The notes under the pieces are model-generated. The model saw only the letters and a list, made by a program, of their open reading frames with translations, did no database searches and was not told the origin of the DNA. From Acidobacteriota bacterium (GTDB lineage: Bacteria; Acidobacteriota; Vicinamibacteria; Vicinamibacterales; UBA2999), in contig JABFRY010000373.1 of NCBI GenBank assembly GCA_013140955.1, positions 1-8,677 of the forward strand: 8,677 nucleotides of DNA, given 5' to 3'. Position numbers and translations under genes: made by a program. Each line of letters starts with the position of its first letter. The first letter of the stretch is position 1. Shown here in pieces: positions 1 to 5,732 of the stretch.

Positions 1-16
1 CGTAGCTGGCGCGCGC

Positions 17-31
17 CCCCGCGCTGCGGGG
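17..31. terminator. GC hairpin near the left edge, possible end of an upstream gene
   Basis: CCCCGC (17-22) and GCGGGG (26-31) form a perfect 6-bp stem with a 3-base GCT loop. No T tract follows, so it is not a classical intrinsic terminator. It could mark the 3' end of a gene outside the window or be a chance pairing in GC-rich DNA. Confidence 0.2.
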
Positions 32-38
32 CCGGGCG

Positions 39-68
39 TTGCGCGTGTCCCGGCGCGGTCGCTACACT
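39..68 (+). promoter_or_regulatory. Candidate sigma-70-type promoter for the polytopic membrane protein gene
   Basis: TTGCGC (39-44) could serve as a -35 element and TACACT (63-68) as a -10 element (four of six matches to TATAAT), with an 18-base spacer. Transcription would start near base 75, leaving only about 7 bases before the ATG at 82. No Shine-Dalgarno sequence is visible there, so the transcript would have a very short leader or almost none. The -35 match is weak. Confidence 0.4.
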
Positions 69-81
69 CGACGCGCCCAAG

Positions 82-1551
82 ATGTCCACGCACGACCCGC
101 TGGCCGGGCTGGCCCTCGACCGCGGCCGGCAGGTGCGCCGCACCCGCTGGCTGGCGTGCCTGTTCGCCGTCGTGCTCGGCGCGGGCCTCGGCCACGACCT
201 GTTCCGCATGCCCATCCAGGTGTCGGACAGCCTGGGCGAACTGCTCGAGGCGCAGGCGGCGCCGTCGGTCGTGTCCGCATTCGCCCGCAACGTCACGACC
301 GATCCGCCTTACATCCGGCCCCTGCGACGGGCCGAGATCAAGGTGCTGTTCGACGCGGCCGACGGCCGGTACCACCTGGTGTTCCGCGGCTTCCACGTCG
401 TGCTCCTGCTGGCCACGCTGCTCGCCTTCGTCTGGGCGCTGCGCCTGGAGACGGGCGAGGACCTCGCCGCCTCCGTCTTCGCCATGGCGGTGCTGGTCGG
501 CACCACCACGTTTCCGTCCACGGTGCGGGCGGCCTATCCCATCAACCACTTCCTGCTCGAGATCCTCCTCGCGCTGGTGGCGCTCGGCCTCGCGCGCGGC
601 GGTCGTGGCTGGCGATCGGATGCGGCCGCCGTGCTGGTGTTCGTCGTGGCGGCGCTCACGCTCGAGACCGGCCTGCTGGTGTGGGTGGTGGTCGTCGCCG
701 CCTGGCTCGCCGGGTTCCGCGGGGTGTCGTGGCGGGCCGCGGCCGGCGTGACCGCGGTCCTTGTCGGCTACGTCGCGCTGCGGGTGGGCCTGGTCGGCGG
801 CGAGGCCACGGCCGTACTCGGCCGATCCACCGGCTACCTGCTCGGCGTGCTCGATCCCGATGACGTGCAGGCCCGGTTCGGCGACAACCTCTGGCCCTTC
901 TGGGCCTACAACGTCGCCAGTTCGCTCTCGGCCGTGGTCTTCTCCGAGCCCCGTGGAGGCACGTTCGTGGCCGTGGGCACGTGGCTGCGCGGCGAGACGC
1001 CCCCCTGGCTCCTCGTGCGCCTGGTCTCGTCGGCGCTCACCACGCTTCTCGTGGCCGGTGCGATCGTGGCGGCGGGCATGGCGGCCCTCCGGCGCCGGTC
1101 CGACGATGCCGGACGGCTCCTGTTCGTCTCGGTGGGCGTCATCGCCGCCAACGCGGTCATCTCGTACGCCTACACCAAGGACGACATCATGTCGGTGGCG
1201 GGCGCCTTCTACGCCGTGGCCGCATTCGTCGCCGTGCGGCACGTGCTCACGGCGACGGCGCGGCCCGCGTGGCGCACCGCGCTCCTGTCGTGCGTGCTGC
1301 TCGTGGCATCGGCCGGGTGGGCGGTGCGCGGCGCGAGCCTGCACTACGTCCTGCAGGACCAGGCATTCGGTCAGCGGAACGACTGGGCCGAGCTGCAGCC
1401 GCTCACGCGCTACGCGGCCTATCCGCACCACCCGGGCGACACGCCCGAGGCCCGCGCCCTCGTCCGGCAGGTCCGCCAGGAAGTGTTCGACCGCCCGGCC
1501 GTGAGCCCGAGGTTCAGGCCCCGATGGATCGACCGATGGTTTCAGGATTGA
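82..1551 (+). CDS. Polytopic membrane protein, possible GT-C-type glycosyltransferase
   Basis: This 489-residue protein has about ten hydrophobic segments, roughly at residues 22-37, 103-120, 128-142, 156-171, 181-210 (probably two), 219-236, 311-334, 345-362, 371-388 and 399-414. A long soluble loop (40-102) follows the first segment and carries an acidic residue (D49); another loop spans 237-310, and a hydrophilic tail with many Arg residues starts near 420. One membrane segment followed by a large loop with an acidic residue, then many segments, is the general layout of GT-C lipid-linked-sugar transferases. I cannot identify a specific family, and an O-antigen-related membrane protein without transferase activity is equally possible. 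The ATG at 82 was chosen because it follows a promoter-like element closely and begins with a short cytoplasmic-type, Arg-containing stretch. It overlaps the next gene by 28 bases, indicating co-transcription. Its position beside a polysaccharide exporter fits a role in surface glycan assembly. Confidence 0.8.
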   Translation: MSTHDPLAGLALDRGRQVRRTRWLACLFAVVLGAGLGHDLFRMPIQVSDSLGELLEAQAAPSVVSAFARNVTTDPPYIRPLRRAEIKVLFDAADGRYHLVFRGFHVVLLLATLLAFVWALRLETGEDLAASVFAMAVLVGTTTFPSTVRAAYPINHFLLEILLALVALGLARGGRGWRSDAAAVLVFVVAALTLETGLLVWVVVVAAWLAGFRGVSWRAAAGVTAVLVGYVALRVGLVGGEATAVLGRSTGYLLGVLDPDDVQARFGDNLWPFWAYNVASSLSAVVFSEPRGGTFVAVGTWLRGETPPWLLVRLVSSALTTLLVAGAIVAAGMAALRRRSDDAGRLLFVSVGVIAANAVISYAYTKDDIMSVAGAFYAVAAFVAVRHVLTATARPAWRTALLSCVLLVASAGWAVRGASLHYVLQDQAFGQRNDWAELQPLTRYAAYPHHPGDTPEARALVRQVRQEVFDRPAVSPRFRPRWIDRWFQD

Positions 1552-2045
1552 GCGCGCCTGACGCGCCGGTCGGCCCCCCGCGCCGACGCACCACCAGCCG
1601 TGCGCCGCTGCTGGCGGCCGCGATGCCCGTGGTGCTGTGGCTCGTGGTGGAGGCCGGGATGCTGGCGATGGCAGCCGTCGGCCCGCATCCACTGTGGCCG
1701 GAGCTGCAGCTCACGCTGACGGAGGCCGTAGCGGTCCGCAGTACGGCCGACGTCGCCGCGCAGCTCGAGGGCGGTGCGGATCCGAACCGGGCGTATCCGG
1801 TGCGACCGGGGCTGCTGGCGGGTGAACCCGAACGGGCCACGCCCCTCGAGGCGGCCACGTCGGAGCGCCGGCCGGAGATCATCGCGCTGCTGGCACGCCA
1901 TGGGGCCGTACTGGCCATCGACGACTGGCGGAGGCTCCGCTGCTTCGTGGACGGCTTCGATGCCGACGTGGCCGCCGCCCTCGATGCGCTGCGCCCGCCG
2001 GCTGCGGAGCTCGCCTGCCCCGACGGCGAACCGCGCATCTGGTGA
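1524..2045 (+). CDS. Membrane-anchored ankyrin-repeat-like protein
   Basis: This 173-residue protein has a basic N-terminus (RRRTTSR, 20-26), one hydrophobic segment at about 27-53, and a soluble C-terminal part. Residues about 66-130 read as one and a half to two degenerate ankyrin repeats: a helix ending in LEGGADPNRA (81-90), then ATPLEAAT (105-112) and a second helix containing IIALLARHGA (119-128). Ankyrin repeats mediate protein-protein contacts; no catalytic motif is visible. The soluble domain could face either side of the membrane. The ATG at 1524 overlaps the preceding gene by 28 bases; another in-frame ATG at 1536 would shorten it by four residues and also overlaps. The open frame extends upstream to 981, but only in the shadow of the preceding gene. 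Co-transcription with that gene is likely, so it may be a partner or regulator of it. The specific function is unknown. Confidence 0.7.
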   Translation: MDRPMVSGLSAPDAPVGPPRRRTTSRAPLLAAAMPVVLWLVVEAGMLAMAAVGPHPLWPELQLTLTEAVAVRSTADVAAQLEGGADPNRAYPVRPGLLAGEPERATPLEAATSERRPEIIALLARHGAVLAIDDWRRLRCFVDGFDADVAAALDALRPPAAELACPDGEPRIW

Positions 2046-2061
2046 CCGGCGCACGCGCCGG
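2046..2061. terminator. GC-rich hairpin directly after the ankyrin-like gene
   Basis: CCGGCG (2046-2051) and CGCCGG (2056-2061) form a perfect 6-bp stem with a CACG loop, starting on the base after the TGA stop. The following bases are GC-rich and then read CTTGTGT, so there is no clean T tract. It may act as a weak terminator or RNA-stabilising 3' end separating the first two genes from the exporter operon. Confidence 0.35.
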
Positions 2062-2074
2062 GACCGTGCGCGTC

Positions 2075-2092
2075 TTGTGTCACACTGACGCG
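2075..2092 (+). promoter_or_regulatory. Candidate promoter upstream of the exporter operon
   Basis: CACACT (2081-2086) preceded by TG at 2078-2079 resembles an extended -10 element, and it is followed by GACGCG and then an ATG at 2093. The predicted start of transcription falls at about 2093. The context (ACACT, then GACGCG) is nearly the same as before the gene at 82. No convincing -35 was found at the right spacing. A weaker alternative is TTGTGT (2075-2080) with TACGCT (2099-2104), 18-base spacer. Confidence 0.3.
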
Positions 2093-2173
2093 ATGCTGTA
2101 CGCTCCTCGGAGTACCGGCCGTGCCGAGCCGGGTCCATCCGGGGCGTCCCTCACGCGCCTCACCGTTCGATGA
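2093..2173 (+). CDS. Possible 26-codon leader ORF overlapping the ATPase start
   Basis: An ATG at 2093 opens a 26-codon frame that ends with TGA at 2171-2173, giving an ATGA overlap with the start of the ATPase gene at 2170. The predicted peptide starts MLYAPRST and is rich in Arg, Pro, Ser and Gly, with no known motif. A -10-like element lies 6 bases upstream, so a leaderless start is conceivable, and no Shine-Dalgarno sequence is seen before 2170. If real, it would couple ATPase translation to its own. It is short enough to be chance. Confidence 0.2.
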   Translation: MLYAPRSTGRAEPGPSGASLTRLTVR

Positions 2174-3504
2174 AAAGCCTCACCGTCCAGGACATCGGCA
2201 AGCGTTACCTGCTGACCAGCGCCACCCGGTCCAAGCGCACGAAGGCGACGCTCGATCTGAAGATTGCCAAGGTGCCCCTGCCGTGGGGCATGAAGGTGGC
2301 GCCCCGCGAGCTGTGGGCCCTGCGGAACGTGTCGTTCGAGGTCGAGCCGGGCACCATCCTCGGCGTGATTGGCCCCAACGGCGCCGGCAAGTCCACGCTC
2401 CTGAAGATCCTCGCCCGGGTCGTGCGTCCCACCGAAGGACGCGTGGTCGGCCACGGGCGCGTCGTGTCCCTCATCGAGCTGGGCGCCGGCTTCAACGTGG
2501 ACCTCTCCGCGCGCGAAAACATCTTCATGAACGCGGCCATGCACGGCATCCCGCGGCAGGAGGTGGTGGACAAGTTCGACGAGATCCTCGACTTCGCCGA
2601 GATCCACGACTTCGTGGACAGCCCGCTCAAGCACTATTCGAGCGGCATGTACCTGCGCCTGGCCTTCTCGGTGGCCATCAACATGAGCCCGCACATCCTG
2701 CTGGCCGACGAGATCCTCGCGGTGGGCGACATGGCCTTCCAGGAGCGGTGCCTGCAGCGGGTGGCCGAGGAGGGCAAGCGCGGGCTCACCGTGCTCTTCG
2801 TGTCGCACGACATGTCGGCCATCACGCGCATCTGCCAGCAGGCCATGTGGCTCAAGTCCGGCAAGCTGATGCAGTTCGGCGACTCGCAGTCGGTGGTGGC
2901 CGCCTATACGCGCGACGCGATGGAGTCGCTGGCCGGGGGCCCCGACACCGACGCCGCCCAGAACGCGCGCCTGCTCGAGATCGTGAGCGTGCGGCTCGTG
3001 AGCCCGGACGACGGGCGGGCCATTGGCGCCGTGCCGGTGGACCAGGACCTGCTGGTCCGGATCCGGCTGCAGATCCGCCGCCCCATGCGCGTGCGCTGTC
3101 TGGTGGACCTGCGCGTCAAGAACACCTACGTGTTCCGCTCGCCGCAGCCCGAGTTCCACGCCTACGAGGAACGCGGCTACTACGACGTGGTGGCGCGCGT
3201 GCCCGCGAACCTGCTGGCCGAGACCTCCTACAACCTCGACGTCGTGGTCTACGTCGAGAAGTCCTCCGGCCGCACCTACCTGGTCAACGCCATCGACGTC
3301 CTGTCGTTCACGGCCTACGGCGCGCCGTACGAGAGCGAGTACCGCAAGGGCGTGGTGATGCCGCGCGTCGAGTGGAGCGTCCAGGCGGTCGAACCCGAGT
3401 CGGCCGAACCGGGTCCGTCGGCGGCTGCCGGGGAGCGGGCGGAGGAGGATCCGGCGGCCGACTCGGTTCCGACCATCGAGGCTCCCGCGCGGGCGGAGCG
3501 CTGA
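2170..3504 (+). CDS. wzt: Polysaccharide (O-antigen-type) ABC exporter ATP-binding protein, Wzt-like
   Basis: The 444-residue product is the ATPase that powers export of an undecaprenyl-linked polysaccharide across the inner membrane. The nucleotide-binding domain covers about 1-245: Walker A GPNGAGKST (68-76), the Wzt-typical IELGAGF segment in the Q-loop region (102-108), an SSGM signature (157-160), Walker B ILLADE (176-181), D-loop AVGD (184-187) and H-loop His213. An insertion rich in Lys/Arg precedes the first core strand (about 19-48), as is usual in this family. Residues about 265-400 form a predicted beta-rich domain resembling the Wzt C-terminal domain, which in characterised homologues binds the modified glycan end and decides cargo specificity. 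A 40-residue acidic, Ala/Pro/Glu-rich tail (405-444) looks disordered. The ATG at 2170 gives the expected N-terminus (MKSLTVQDIG). The first permease gene starts 3 bases after the stop, so the two are certainly in one operon. Confidence 0.93.
   Translation: MKSLTVQDIGKRYLLTSATRSKRTKATLDLKIAKVPLPWGMKVAPRELWALRNVSFEVEPGTILGVIGPNGAGKSTLLKILARVVRPTEGRVVGHGRVVSLIELGAGFNVDLSARENIFMNAAMHGIPRQEVVDKFDEILDFAEIHDFVDSPLKHYSSGMYLRLAFSVAINMSPHILLADEILAVGDMAFQERCLQRVAEEGKRGLTVLFVSHDMSAITRICQQAMWLKSGKLMQFGDSQSVVAAYTRDAMESLAGGPDTDAAQNARLLEIVSVRLVSPDDGRAIGAVPVDQDLLVRIRLQIRRPMRVRCLVDLRVKNTYVFRSPQPEFHAYEERGYYDVVARVPANLLAETSYNLDVVVYVEKSSGRTYLVNAIDVLSFTAYGAPYESEYRKGVVMPRVEWSVQAVEPESAEPGPSAAAGERAEEDPAADSVPTIEAPARAER
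3495..3498 (+). promoter_or_regulatory. Ribosome binding site of the first permease gene
   Basis: GGAG lies inside the end of the ATPase gene, 9 bases before the ATG at 3508. It supports that start and independent or coupled translation of the permease. Confidence 0.5.
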
Positions 3505-3507
3505 GCC

Positions 3508-4371
3508 ATGTCCACCTCACCCGGACAGCCGGCGCGGTGGGAGCTGGCGCACGATCACGGCTTCCATGCCGCGGCCCGCGTGCAGGAGATCTGGCGCTAC
3601 CGGCGCCTCGTCTGGTTCTTCGCGCGCCAGTCGTTCGTCAGCCTCTACGCCAAGACGCAGCTTGGCTGGGCCTGGATCCTCATCCGGCCGCTGGCGCCGC
3701 TCGTCGTCGGCGCGCTCGTCTACGGCGGTGTCATGGGCGTGCCGTCGGTCGAGGTGCCGTACTTCCTGTTCCTGCTCGTGGGCAGCATCGCGTGGAACGC
3801 GTTCGACGGCCCGTGGATGTGGGGCGGGCGCGGCATCGAGCTGCAGCGAAAGCTCATCACCAAGCTGTACCTGCCGCGCATGATCCTGCCGGCCGGCGCG
3901 ATGGCCCGTGGATTCATCGAGCCGCTGGTCTACATCGGTGTGCTGCTGCTCATGCTGCCGTATTACCGGTACAGCGACGGCACGTGGTACCTGGCCGTGT
4001 CGTGGGACCTGCTCACGGCGCCGCTCTTTTTGCTGCTGGCCGCGTCGCTGGCGTTCTCGCTGGCGCTCTGGACGTCCAACTGGCAGGCCCGTGCCCGGGA
4101 CGTCCGGTTCGGGCTGGCGTACTTTCTCAGCTTCTGGATGTACGTGACGCCGGTCATCTACCCGGCGTCGCAGGTGCCCGAGCGGTTCCGTGCGTTCGTC
4201 TGGCTCAACCCGATGGCGACCGTCGTGGAGGGCTTCAAGGGTGCGATCTTCGGATGGGCCTTTCCGCCGGCCTGGGCCGTCCTGCTGGCCTGCGGTGAAG
4301 TGGTCGTGGTGTTCCTCTCGGGGTTCTGGTACTTCCACCTGCTCGAGAGCGAGACGACGGACAAGTTGTGA
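3508..4371 (+). CDS. wzm: Polysaccharide ABC exporter permease, Wzm-like, first copy
   Basis: This 287-residue inner-membrane protein belongs to the ABC-2 permease type. A cytoplasmic N-terminal part (about 1-52) leads through the family motif LGWAWILIRPL (52-62) into about six membrane segments: 61-77, 84-100, 137-150, 168-187, 205-220 and 255-275. The stretch LQRKLITKLYLPR (112-124) lies where the coupling helix that contacts the ATPase is expected, and NPM (224-226) is the conserved motif before the last segments. It would form the glycan channel with the Wzt-like ATPase encoded 3 bases upstream. It is clearly homologous to the next gene: VPYFLFL, VGS-x-x-WN and the NPMA-x-x-VE-x-FK pattern are shared. 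Canonical systems have one Wzm acting as a homodimer, so a second permease is unusual. The start is supported by a GGAG site at 3495. The end overlaps the second permease by GTGA. Confidence 0.92.
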   Translation: MSTSPGQPARWELAHDHGFHAAARVQEIWRYRRLVWFFARQSFVSLYAKTQLGWAWILIRPLAPLVVGALVYGGVMGVPSVEVPYFLFLLVGSIAWNAFDGPWMWGGRGIELQRKLITKLYLPRMILPAGAMARGFIEPLVYIGVLLLMLPYYRYSDGTWYLAVSWDLLTAPLFLLLAASLAFSLALWTSNWQARARDVRFGLAYFLSFWMYVTPVIYPASQVPERFRAFVWLNPMATVVEGFKGAIFGWAFPPAWAVLLACGEVVVVFLSGFWYFHLLESETTDKL

Positions 4372-5243
4372 CCGAGGACGTGCTGCCCGCCACGCCGATG
4401 ACGCCCACGACCCAGTGGGTGATCGAGCCCCGCTCGAGCGGTCCCCTGGCCGCCACGCACGAAGTGTGGGAACACCGCCGCTTCGTGGACTACCTGGGGC
4501 GCCGGGCGCTGCGCAAGCTGTACGCCCGCACCGCGCTCGGGTGGGGCTGGCTGGTCCTCAGACCGCTGCTGCCCATTCTGATTCGCGTGCTCGTCTTCGG
4601 CGGGCTGGTCGGGCTCGGCTCCGACGGCGTGCCGTATTTCCTGTTCCTCACCGTGGGCAGCCTGCCGTGGAACCTCTTCCAGGGCTCGCTGATGTGGTCC
4701 ACCCGGGGCCTCGAGCTGAACCGGAAGGTGCTCGACGAGGTGTACGTCCCCCGCATCATCATGCCCATCGCGTCGATGGCGCCGAGCGCGCTCGACTTCG
4801 CGTTCAACGCGGGCGTGATCGTGCTCGCGGCGCTCTTCTATCTGGTGAAGGACGGCACCACGCACCTGTCGCTCGGGCTGCACACGTGGTGGAGCGTCGT
4901 GGCGCTGGTGCTCATCCTGGCGCTCGCCCTGGGCATCGGCCTGTTCACGTCCGTCTGGGGCGAGAGGGCCAAGGACGCGCGGCTGACGATGGGACAGGTC
5001 ACCGCGGTCTGGTTCCTCATGACCCCCGTGCTCTACCCCATATCGGAGGTGCCGGTGGAATATCAGGGCTGGATGATGCTGAACCCGATGGCGGCGCTCG
5101 TCGAGGCGTTCAAGTTCGGCTTGTTCGGCACAGTAGCCCCAGGCGTCCTGGCGTTCTCGTTGGCCGCCGTCCTGTCCATCGCCGTCGCCGCGGCCGGGCT
5201 GTTCTTCTTCTCGTGGCGTGACGCCATCGTGACCGAGAACTGA
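4368..5243 (+). CDS. wzm: Polysaccharide ABC exporter permease, Wzm-like, second copy
   Basis: This 291-residue ABC-2-type permease is a diverged paralogue of the preceding one. It has LGWGWLVLRPL (57-67), VPYFLFL (88-94), a coupling-helix-like ELNRKVLDEVYVPR (116-129), NPM (239-241) and about six membrane segments, with a final hydrophobic stretch at 260-282. The first 30 residues differ entirely from copy one. Loops also differ: the loop after the third membrane segment and the C-terminus (SWRDAIVTEN) show no similarity. The GTG at 4368 overlaps the previous stop as GTGA, which favours translational coupling; an in-frame ATG at 4398 would remove ten residues and lose the overlap. With only one ATPase gene nearby, the simplest model is a heterodimeric channel of the two permeases with an ATPase dimer. 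Alternatives are two homodimeric channels that share the ATPase. Confidence 0.9.
   Translation: MTEDVLPATPMTPTTQWVIEPRSSGPLAATHEVWEHRRFVDYLGRRALRKLYARTALGWGWLVLRPLLPILIRVLVFGGLVGLGSDGVPYFLFLTVGSLPWNLFQGSLMWSTRGLELNRKVLDEVYVPRIIMPIASMAPSALDFAFNAGVIVLAALFYLVKDGTTHLSLGLHTWWSVVALVLILALALGIGLFTSVWGERAKDARLTMGQVTAVWFLMTPVLYPISEVPVEYQGWMMLNPMAALVEAFKFGLFGTVAPGVLAFSLAAVLSIAVAAAGLFFFSWRDAIVTEN
5235..5239 (+). promoter_or_regulatory. Weak ribosome binding site of smpB
   Basis: GAGAA lies within the last codons of the second permease gene, 9 bases before the ATG at 5249. It is a weak Shine-Dalgarno match but is the only candidate before smpB. Confidence 0.3.
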
Positions 5244-5248
5244 TCGCG

Positions 5249-5725
5249 ATGGCCACCGACAAGAAGCGGGACGCCTCGCGCGTCATCGCCGACAACCGCA
5301 AGGCGTTCTACGACTACCACGTGCTCGAGTCGTTCGAGGCCGGCGTCGCCCTGCTCGGGACCGAGGTCAAGGCCATCCGCGAGGGGCGCGTGAACCTGCG
5401 CGACAGCTATGCACGGCTCGACAAGGGCGAGGTGTGGCTCCTCAACGTCCACATCAGTCCCTACAGCCACACGGGCTCGGCGTTCCACGAGGAGAAGCGT
5501 CAGCGGAAGCTCCTGCTGCACCGCCACGAGATCCAGAAGCTCACGGGACGGGTGGTGGAAAAGGGGCTGACGCTCGTGCCGCTGCAGCTGTACTGGAAGA
5601 ACGGGCGGGTGAAGGCGCAGATCGCGCTCGTGAAGGGCAAGCAGACCCACGACAAGCGCGAAACGATCCGCCGCCGGGAAGTGGACCGGGAGACGCGCGC
5701 CGCCGTGAAGGAGCGCCAGCGCTGA
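5249..5725 (+). CDS. smpB: SsrA-binding protein SmpB
   Basis: The 158-residue product binds the tRNA-like end of tmRNA and brings it to stalled ribosomes, where trans-translation rescues the ribosome and tags the unfinished protein for degradation. Family hallmarks are all present: NRKAFYDY (16-23), LLGTEVKAIREG (35-46) with RVNLRDSY (47-54), HISPY (68-72), RKLLLHRHEI (86-95), YWKNG-x-VK (115-122) and GKQTHDKRE (130-138). The basic C-terminal tail (139-158), which in characterised SmpB enters the empty mRNA channel, is intact. Length is normal. The ATG at 5249 comes 5 bases after the second permease stop, with no room for a promoter between, so it is probably transcribed at least partly with the exporter. 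No tmRNA gene (ssrA) is visible in the window. The stop codon abuts the stop of the convergent gene. Confidence 0.97.
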   Translation: MATDKKRDASRVIADNRKAFYDYHVLESFEAGVALLGTEVKAIREGRVNLRDSYARLDKGEVWLLNVHISPYSHTGSAFHEEKRQRKLLLHRHEIQKLTGRVVEKGLTLVPLQLYWKNGRVKAQIALVKGKQTHDKRETIRRREVDRETRAAVKERQR

Positions 5726-5732
5726 TCAGCGC
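5719..5732. repeat. Perfect 14-bp palindrome centred on two convergent stop codons
   Basis: GCGCTGATCAGCGC is its own reverse complement. Its centre lies exactly between 5725 and 5726, so the TGA of smpB and the TGA of the minus-strand gene are the two halves of TGATCA. As RNA, either transcript could form a 5-bp GC-rich stem with a GATC loop. No T tract follows on either side, so termination by the classical mechanism is doubtful. Confidence 0.45.

Noticed and set aside
981..1523. Extension of the ankyrin-like gene upstream to 981
   Set aside because: This part lies in another frame of the membrane protein gene and is Arg/Ala/Gly-rich without protein-like features; the ATG at 1524 is better placed.
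2080..3159. A 359-codon minus-strand frame rich in His, opposite the ATPase gene
   Set aside because: The composition (His/Gln/Asp/Val/Leu repeats) is what the antisense of GC-rich coding sequence gives, and the plus strand carries an unambiguous ABC ATPase.
2121..4298. A 725-codon plus-strand frame covering the ATPase and first permease
   Set aside because: It is an alternate-frame shadow, Arg/Ala/Pro-rich throughout, spanning two well-defined genes.
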